Assembly: GCA_026874595.1 (NCBI GenBank)
Contig: CM049308.1
Coordinates: forward strand, 24,702,367 to 24,766,366
Direction of reading: 5' to 3'
DNA length: 64,000 nt
Source: Sipunculus nudus
Taxonomy: Eukaryota; Annelida; Sipuncula; Golfingiida; Sipunculidae
Made by a program: the position numbers and the translations under genes. This document shows, piece by piece, positions 42,724-64,000 of this stretch. Numbering within the stretch: position 1 is the stretch's first letter; the number at the start of each line of letters is the position of its first letter. The notes under the pieces were generated by a model. The model saw nothing but the letters and a program-made list of their open reading frames with translations, made no database searches and was not told the origin of the DNA.

Positions 42724-45296
42724 TTAGCGAACCGTTGAGCTTATGCGATGGTGTGGCATCAGCCGTTGTCCGTCTTCTGTAAGTTAACCCATACTATCTT
42801 GAAAACTGCAAGAGTTAGCATTACAAAATTTTATGCAAAAAATTAGTCATCTAAAAAACTCTATCGGATTTTGCTTATTTTTTGGCTAACTGCATTTTCT
42901 TAGATTTTATAGGGAAAAAGCTTAAAAACCTTTAAAAATCTTCTTCTCCGAAAATGTTCAGCCAAAATGTCCAATATTTCATAGAAATGATCCCTGGAAC
43001 AATCTCTCTCAAGTTTGTTCGAATGGTTCAAGTTCAGTGATTTTTGGCTGAGTTACAGGAGGTTGAACTTAGTCAACTGTCAAAAAAGCATACTAAAATT
43101 ACAATCTCAGAAACGGCCGGAGCTATCATCACATAATTTTATGCCAGTGTTGGTCACATGAGTCATATGAAATTCAGGTATTGGTGGCGCCACCTGCATT
43201 GACCTTTTCTTGTACAGGGGTCATTGGTCATCTGTACATTAAGCCATAATTTCTCAGGATTAGCAGAAGCTACCATCCCCAGATTTTATGCAGTAACCTG
43301 TCACATATCAAATGTTTAGGGATTCATATTTTTTTCTGCTATCGGCTAAAGCTGAAAAACTTTTAAAAGTCTCCTTCTTGTAAACGGTCCAGCCAATTTG
43401 TTCAATATTTTACAGAAATGATCCCAGAGGCAAGCCCTCTCAAGTTTGTTAAAATGGTTTGCATTTGATGAATTTTAGTGGAGTTACACGAATTTGAACA
43501 GTCATTTGACCAAGTAAGCATACTGACATAGTTATCTCAGATATGACAGAAGCTAGCCTTACCAAGTATTGTGCAAATGTTTGTCACATGACTCATATTT
43601 GAAGTTGCAGATTTTGTGGTGCCACCTACATTGACCTGTTTTCTTATGGGCAAAAAACCCATAATTTTAGCCTCTTTCAGTCTAAAATGTTTATGATGAA
43701 ACTGTCAAGTTGAATCGTTTAATTTTTCAAAAGAATTATCCTAGGACATGGTTCTTTCATTAATATCAGAAAAGCTTAATTTGGTCTTATTGGCATTATT
43801 ATGTCTATTTCAAACTGAGGACTGCAAAACTGTTCTTCTACAAAATTGTTGTTTCAGTTATAACTTCTGTAACGGTGCACAAAAATTATTCATAGGTGGC
43901 CTTTGTTCAAGTTTACTTGAATAATTTTTGGCAAAATTATTGGACCTTTAACAATGAAAGGATTGCATCTTTTATTATTCTAGATCTATATTTTGATAAA
44001 AAGTTTATGAATATGTCAGCTTGAAAAAAAGCATTTCAGCCAAAGTCTTTCAGTATGTGTAAACAGATTTACCAACAGGCCAATATTGTGTCTGTATCTT
44101 TAAATAGGTTGAGAAACTGCCAGCTGTTTCAGATTTGGCAACAGATCAAGAGTTCATTCAGTGCAGCCAGATATGGGTCAAGAGTTCAATCAGTGCAGCC
44201 AAGCACAAGGCATATGATCACCTCATGGGTGACATGTGAATACCTCATGGGCACCATGTGATCACTTCATGGGTGTCATGCCCCTCAGGTCAGGGCCCCT
44301 GCATGAGCTTATGCCATGATGTGGCTACTATTTCAGTTTTGGCAACAGGCTAGAGGTCAGTCTGTATCTATTTATAGCTTTGGCAGACTGCCAACTGTAT
44401 CAGATTAGGCAACAGGTCAAGAGTTCACCGAGTGCAGCCGGGGAATAGGTCAGGAGTTCACTCAGTGCAGTAGCTGCATTCTATTTATTGCGTTGGCAGA
44501 CTTCCCACTGCATCAGATTTGGCTCCAAAGTTCAGCCTGGATCTATTTATAGCTTGGCAGACTGCCAACTGTGTCAGATTATGCAACAGATCAAGAGTTC
44601 ACTCAGTGCAGCCAGGTACAGGTCAAGAGTTCACTCAGTCTAGCCAGGTGCACGTCTTGAGTTCACTCAGTGCAGTAGCCTGAGCCAGCAAATTTGTCAC
44701 AGTTGACTCGGGGCAACTGCCTTTCTCACCTAAGCCTGGTCAGCCCCATGCATCAGACTCCAGGTAAGTTTGATGTATTGGCCTGATATTTTGACCTGTC
44801 CATGTGTTTTTGATGGCTTTCTCATTCACAAGACAGGTGTCGCCACCTACAATGACTTTTGCACAGTGTATGTGCCTGCTTATTTCTACAGAGGAATTTG
44901 ATATATCAGCCTGAAATTGGGCATATATATATATATACAAATCGAATAGCTTTGTCGTATACAAGACTGGTGGTGCCACATACAATAATTTTTGTCACAG
45001 TGTGTGTCCCTGATTATTTTCAGGAGGGGTTTGATATGTCAGTCTGAAATTGGGCATATGTATATATCTCTGATAGCTTTGTTGTATACAAGACTGGTGG
45101 TGCCAGCTTCAATCATTTTGTGTTGTTTGCGCCCATGCTAGAATTTCAGCAGTGATATTTGTGTAATTGTTTCTTATTCAAAATGTTTAGTACTTGCATT
45201 GTTCATATACATGAAAAGTAATGGTCCAGCATTGAAGCATTATACCTGGTGTATTTCCCTATGCACAGGTTCACATTTGGCCTGTAGGCCTTGTTT
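42724..45296 (+). repeat. Long dispersed repeat, copy B
   Basis: Parallel to copy A in the same orientation and without the piggyBac-like insertion. Repeats of AGTTCACTCAGTGCAGCC and of TTTGGCAGACTGCCAACTG are more numerous here (44330-44700). Confidence 0.85.
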
Positions 45297-46608
45297 AAAA
45301 TAGAGATGAAAGATGGTTTATCAGAATTTCCTTTTTTAGTTTGTTGTGGTTTTGAGTTTTTGCATGGAAAGTAACCCTGAAGACACTGTGTTTCAACCAG
45401 TGTTCACTTCAACACAGTAACACTTATGCCTAATCCAGAGCCCTTGTTCATTTATGTTTTGGCCCTTGAATTTGGATTTTGTATGAGGGCTTAATGCGCC
45501 ATCTCTTGGTGCAGAACCAAGAATCATTCCTCAGCTTGGGTTGTTTGGGCTACTTGTTCAACCAAAGAAGTGAAGTTTAGTGAATCAGAGTGCCAAACAC
45601 CAAATCTTATCCTGACCAAGAGCTCTGTATTTTTAAATGCCACAGTCAAAACATGATGAACCCATTAATTTCCCTTTTTGTATCCATGAACCAGTACAAG
45701 TGAAAAATACAAAGATATTAGGCCTTTGATCTGTGAGAGGCCTTTGAATCAATTCAATTAATTCTTAACCTTTGATTCAGTTCTCGATTCAATCATTTCT
45801 TCAGTAGTAAATTTCAGACTTTCTTAGAAATAATAACCAATATTTTACCACAATGAATGTCGATGAATTTTAGCAGCTAAAGCCTAAAGGCAGCTTGCCC
45901 TCTATTCATTGGCACCCTTTATGTTTCTGTGTGAGTGGAGTGGTTTACCGGTGAGCATTGAAACTGGATCTTGAGCATATGCACAATACAGTCTTGACAT
46001 TTTATTGTGCTCCTCCAAAGTTGACAGCTAATGGCAGGTTTTTGGATGTACATGCAAAAGAGTTATAATTGAACCATATTGATTAGGAGGCTATGAATAA
46101 ATTATGATTTAATGAAGTTGCAATTTGATATATGGATTATTCAGTGCTTTCTTACACCCCTAAAAGATAAGGAATAGAAACGTATAAAACTGTAATGTAA
46201 AAATATTGTAATTTATTTGAAATTGTTGCTTAACTACCAATATTTAAAGTGCCTACTTCATAAAAATATAACCAAACTTTGGTTGAAATGCCATAGCACA
46301 CCCATAGTTATATATATTTATATAGCAGAGGGATACTCTATAGATCTGAAATCACAGGTATTGCATGTGCTCATGACAAAATGTTAGTCACCTTCACTTG
46401 TTCATTACCAAACAGTGTTTATTTTACATTTTGACTTGGACTTTTATTTCTAGAGAAAATGTATGTGCCAGCTGATGTTCATTATTTGGAATTTTTAGGG
46501 ATTTACTGGCAGTCAACATGCAGAAAACTGGTACTAAAGCTGTAATTAACAGAAATTTATTTTGAGTAAGTTTTTGTATGAGATACACTTTTAAAATTTA
46601 AGGTGAAA
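45297..46608. other. SAV1 upstream region, nothing further recognised
   Basis: AT-rich sequence without clear core promoter motifs. The transcription start of SAV1 cannot be placed. Confidence 0.45.
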
Positions 46609-46653
46609 ATGGAAGCGGCTGAAAGTTGTAAGACGGGGCAAGCAGAGAGGTGA
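46609..46653 (+). promoter_or_regulatory. Upstream ORF in the SAV1 leader
   Basis: ATG at 46609 opens 14 codons (MEAAESCKTGQAER) and stops at TGA 46651-46653, two bases before the SAV1 start at 46656. If transcribed, it would require reinitiation or leaky scanning. It depends on the start site being upstream of 46609. Confidence 0.45.
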
Positions 46654-46655
46654 TA

Positions 46656-60122
<13,467 letters not shown>

Positions 60123-61107
60123 GTAAGTTAGGCCAAAAAAAAATAAAAGGTATGGTTCTAAGGCACCGCCCGCATCAATTTTAAACCCCTGCATCAAAAA
60201 TTTTTATTTTGATTTTCAATAGAAACTTGCCAATTTTGTGCTGCAACCGCTCGGACATTTCTTTCAAGAAGATTATATCATACAATTTCCTTTTTTTATG
60301 TAGTGCTTTTACTTGTTTAGCAAAATAAATCTGTTATTATCATGCTTTTCCCTAATCATTTGTCATTTTTATCGAAACATACAAAAAATTAAAAATAAAA
60401 AAACCGCCCGCCCGCATTGATTTCTGAAAAAAGTGCCTGAGAACCATACCTTTTTTTATTGCTTGCCGGAATCAAAGATTTCGGCAAGCATATTGGTCAG
60501 TTGCGTATGTCTGTTTGTCTGTTTGTCTGTCTGTCTGTCTGTTTGTTTGTCATCACTCTCCTGGCCACAATTTCGCCACAATCACCTTGAAACTTTCAGG
60601 GATGATGGACAAACAAAATTCTAGGTGCCCTATTGTTTTTGGTCAAAATAAGTTGAAGGTCAAGGTCAAGGTCATCAAAACTTCTCAAAACGGTTTTTTC
60701 TTCATATCTTTGTGACTTTTAGTCGTATCTACTTCAACAATAGCTCATTTTAATCGTCATTCCAAGGCCTGTCATCTGGTGTGTAGCTGACTCAAATTTG
60801 CCGTAACCAGGGTTACAAATTTTGGGGGAAAAGTCATGATATTCGAAATTAAGGGGTCTTATTTTTCTAACTTTGTCAGTTTTAAAGCTAGAGAGACCTA
60901 GTTTTTTGCATCAGGTAGCATTCAACTAGTACTACAAGATTTTATTACAAGTCTTGCAGTATCTCGTAAAATATCTCGTGAATAGAGATATTTCGAGATT
61001 TCATTCATCTTGCGCCAAAGGCCACAATATTTCAGGAATCTTTTTGAAACTAACATATCATAAGTCCTACACTAGTATCTCGAAATTGTTTTTTCATTTT
61101 TTGAATA

Positions 61108-61126
61108 TGGCTGCTAGGGGGCGCTG
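61108..61126 (+). promoter_or_regulatory. CTCF-like core motif 1
   Basis: TGGCTGCTAGGGGGCGCTG against the known CTCF consensus TGGCCACCAGGGGGCGCTA. The central TAGGGGGCGCT fits exactly or by permitted changes. Confidence 0.5.
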
Positions 61127-61439
61127 CACACGACCCTCACACATATATCATTACATTGGCCATATCTCTAAAACCCAAAGCCTCAATTACATAAACTGTA
61201 GCTTATTTTTTTCCTCTGAGTCTTCTCCATAAACTGATAATGTCATCTGGTCTCAATCTTGTGTCACTTTGTCAGTGTGTCTGGCTGTTTCTCAGTTGTC
61301 CTGAAATTTGCCTGCTTGCTGGTTCTTGCATCTCACAATAGCATTCTACAGGCCACAGTTTTTTAAAGAAGCATTTGAAAACTGATGCATATTATGTTTT
61401 ACAGAAATATCTCAAAACATATTTTTCATTTTCCGGATA

Positions 61440-61458
61440 TGGCCGCTAGGTGGCACTG
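61440..61458 (+). promoter_or_regulatory. CTCF-like core motif 2
   Basis: TGGCCGCTAGGTGGCACTG. The G-to-T and G-to-A changes fall at positions where CTCF tolerates them. Confidence 0.5.
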
Positions 61459-61770
61459 CATATCACCCTCACACACACATATCATTATATTGACCATATC
61501 TCTAAAACCCAAAGCCTCAATTACAGAAACTATGGCTTATTTTTTTTCCCTTAGTCTTCTCCATGATCTAGTAATGTCATCTGGTCTCAATCTTATGTCA
61601 CTTTGTCAGTGTGTCTGTCTGTTTGTCAGTTGTCCTCAAATTCGCCTGCTTGCTCTTGGATCTCTCATATAGCATTCTACAGGCCGCAGTTTTGAAAGAA
61701 TCCTTTTGAAATTATTACATCTTAAGTCTTACACTAATATCTCAAAACCAATTTTTCATTTTTCCGGATA

Positions 61771-61789
61771 TGGCCGCTAGGGGGCGCTG
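61771..61789 (+). promoter_or_regulatory. CTCF-like core motif 3
   Basis: TGGCCGCTAGGGGGCGCTG, 16 of 19 identical to the consensus, all differences being transitions. Confidence 0.55.
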
Positions 61790-62101
61790 AACTCAAACCT
61801 CTCCCAACATATCATGCTTTGGCAATATCTCCAAAACTATAAACCTCAGTTACATAAACTGTAGCTTTTTTCTTCCTTTGAGTCTTCTCCATAACCTGGA
61901 GTAATCATCTGGACTCAATCTTGAGTCACTTTGTCAGTGTGTCTGTCCGTTTGTCAGTTGTCCTTAAATTCGCCTGCTTGCTGGTTCTTGCGTCTCACAT
62001 ATAGCATTCTATAGGCCACAGTTTTGACGGAATCCTTTTGAAACTATAATATCTTATGTCTTACACTAATATCTAGAAATAAATTTTTCATTATCGGGAT
62101 A

Positions 62102-62120
62102 TGGCCACTAGTGGGCGCTG
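62102..62120 (+). promoter_or_regulatory. CTCF-like core motif 4
   Basis: TGGCCACTAGTGGGCGCTG. Confidence 0.5.
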
Positions 62121-62432
62121 CACACGACCCTCACACACATACCATTGTATTGGCCATATCTCAACACCCAAAGCCTCAGATACATAAACTATAGCTTATT
62201 TTCTTCCTTTGAGTCTTCACCACAACCTGATTAAGGCATATGGTTTCAATCTTCTGTCACTTTGTCAGTGTGTTCATCTGTTTGTCCGTTATCCTCAAAG
62301 TCGCCTGCTTGCTGGTTCTTTCGCCTTACATATAGCATTCTACAGGCCACAGCTATGACGGAATCCTTTTGAAACTAGGACATCTCATGTCATACACTAA
62401 TAATACGAAACGCATTTGTCGTCTTCGGAATA

Positions 62433-62451
62433 TGTCCGCCAGAGGGCGCTA
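62433..62451 (+). promoter_or_regulatory. CTCF-like core motif 5
   Basis: TGTCCGCCAGAGGGCGCTA. Differs from its neighbours but stays within the CTCF consensus (CCAGAGGGCGC). Confidence 0.55.
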
Positions 62452-63363
62452 CAATGGAGCCTCCCAAGTATATCATTAATTCGCCATACCTCCGAAACTA
62501 AAAATCTAAATTACATAAATTATAACTCATTTTCTTCCTTTGAATCTTCTCCATAACTAGGTTAAGTCATCTGGTGTCAATCTTGTCTCACAAAGTCAGT
62601 ATGTCTGTCTGTTTGTCTTTTGTTGTCAGCTTTGTCTGCTTGCCTGTTCTTTTGTCTCATATGTCATTTTACAGGCCACATATTCTCAGCAATGTCCCTG
62701 AGAGTCATTCCAATAATAGAAAACCGACAATATGTTCTGTCTGTCCGTCTGTGTTTCTCTTCCGAATTCCGGCAAGCGTTTGACCTATGGTCGTCTAGTT
62801 TGTTTGTCACCACTCTCCTGGCCACAATTTTGCCACAATAACCTTGAAACTTACAGGGATGATGAAAAACATAATTTCTAGGTGCCCTATTGTTTTTGGT
62901 CAAAATAGGTGAAAGGTCAAGGTCAAGGTCATCAAATCTTCCCAAAACGATTTTTTCTTCATATCTTTGTGACTATTAGCCGTATCTACTTCAACAATAG
63001 CTCATTTTAATTGTCATTCCAAGGCCTGTCATCTGGTGTGTAGCTGACTCAAATTTGCGGTAACCATGGTTACAAGTTTTGGGGGAAAAGTCATAATATT
63101 CGAAAATAAGGGGTCTTATTTTTCTAACTTTGTCAGTTTTAAAGCTAGAGTGATCTAGTTTTTTGCATCAGGTAGCATTCAACTAGTACTATAAGATTTT
63201 ATTATAAGTCTTGCAGTATCTCGTAAAATATCTCGTGAATAGAGATATTTTGAGATTTCATTCATCTTGCGCCAAGGCCATATTATTGCAGGAATCTTTT
63301 TGAAACTGACATATTACAAGTCCTACACTAGTATCTCGAAATCGTTTTTTCACTTTTTGAATA

Positions 63364-63382
63364 GGGCCGCTAGGGGGCGCTG
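63364..63382 (+). promoter_or_regulatory. CTCF-like core motif 6
   Basis: GGGCCGCTAGGGGGCGCTG, first in the second higher-order block. Confidence 0.5.
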
Positions 63383-63662
63383 GATGCGAACCTCCCGAAC
63401 ATATCATATTTTGGCCTCAATTACATAAACTATAGCTTATTTTCTTCCTCTGAGTCTTCTCCATAACCTAGTGTAGTCATCTGGTCACACTTTGTCAGTG
63501 TGTCTGTCTGTTTGTCAGTTGTCCTCAAATTGGCCTGCTTGTTGGCTCTTGCGTCTCACATATAGCTTTCTACAGGCCACCGTTTTGAAAGAATCCTTTT
63601 GAAACTATTACATCTTAAGTCTTACACTAATATCTAGAAACTGATTTTTCATTTTCCGGATA

Positions 63663-63681
63663 TGGCCGCTAGGGGGCGCTG
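63663..63681 (+). promoter_or_regulatory. CTCF-like core motif 7
   Basis: TGGCCGCTAGGGGGCGCTG. The next unit is cut by the window end at TGGCCA (63995-64000). Confidence 0.55.
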
Positions 63682-64000
63682 AACTCGAACCTCTCCCAAC
63701 ATATCATGCTTTGGCAATATCTCCAAAACTATAAACCTCAGTTACATAAACTGTAGCTTTTTTCTTCCTTTGAGTCTTCTCCATAACCTGGAGAAGTCAT
63801 CTGCACTCAATTTTGAGTCACTTTGTCAGTGTTTTCGTCTGTTTGTCAGTTGTCCTCAAATTTGCCTGCTTGTTGGCTCTTGCATCTCACATATAGCATT
63901 CTGTAGGCCACAGTTTTGAAGGAATCCTTTTGAAACTATTACATCTTATGTCTTACACTAATATCTAGAAATAAATTTTTTAATTTTCCAGATATGGCCA

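Larger units (their letters stand above)
60480..64000 (+). repeat. Higher-order tandem repeat in the SAV1 intron after exon 7
   Basis: A segment starting CACTCTCCTGGCCACAATTT at about 60552 recurs at about 62808, giving a period near 2.25 kb. Inside are ~330-bp monomers recognised by GTCACTTTGTCAGTGTGTCTG at about 61263, 61597, 61925, 62256 and 62586 (variant), then 63485 and 63817. The second block runs off the window. CAAGGTCAAGGTCATCAAA marks the start of each block. Confidence 0.88.

Noticed and set aside
60433..60715. Frames rich in Val-Cys-Leu-Ser repeats
   Set aside because: Translations of the GTCTGTCTGT microsatellite.
60123..64000. Search for the SAV1 SARAH-domain exon
   Set aside because: No phase-compatible exon with the SARAH helix pattern was seen; the stretch is tandem repeat. 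The exon is presumed to lie beyond the window.

Overview
The window is AT-rich animal nuclear DNA. It holds two conserved multi-exon protein genes with GT-AG introns, one small two-exon secreted-peptide gene, and a heavy load of transposons and tandem repeats. The radial-spoke gene implies a lineage with motile cilia. The repeat style (a Penelope-like element, hAT, piggyBac-like and pogo-like DNA transposons, tRNA-derived SINEs, GTCTGTCTGT and CAAGGTCAAGGTCA repeat classes) suggests a marine invertebrate, perhaps a lophotrochozoan. The phylum is inferred and not proven.

Layout. 1-11.1 kb: a broken inverted duplication, with 1-3.9 kb mirrored at 7.6-9.6 kb. It carries two copies of an exon for a short cysteine-rich peptide. 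The minus-strand copy joins in phase to a signal-peptide exon with a TATA box at 11.1 kb, giving a complete 70-residue secreted 8-Cys protein. The plus-strand copy is frameshifted by a G-run. A 5'-truncated Penelope-like retroelement with inverted arms sits in a (TA)n tract in the middle. 11.9-18 kb: two hAT-type elements with perfect 8-bp target duplications, plus a displaced copy of RSPH4A exon 4/intron 4. 18-22.3 kb: nothing recognised.

22.4-35.0 kb, minus strand: a complete 10-exon radial spoke head gene (RSPH4A/RSPH6A type, 543 codons). 35-46.6 kb: intergenic, dominated by two copies of a ~2.6-kb repeat, one of them interrupted by a piggyBac-like element in TTAA. 46.66-60.12 kb, plus strand: seven exons of the Hippo-pathway scaffold Salvador (SAV1), divergent from RSPH4A. 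Its last exons (SARAH domain) lie beyond the window. WW domain 1 has an apparent frameshift that fits a 5-nt deletion. Its introns hold a hAT-like element, a pogo/Tigger-like element with a CENP-B-type helix-turn-helix relic, a TA-flanked MITE and tandem arrays. The last 3 kb is a ~330-bp tandem array nested in a ~2.25-kb higher-order repeat, in which each full unit carries a close match to the CTCF core motif.

The genes are not an operon. RSPH4A serves ciliary motility, SAV1 serves growth control, and the small peptide is predicted to be secreted with unknown function.
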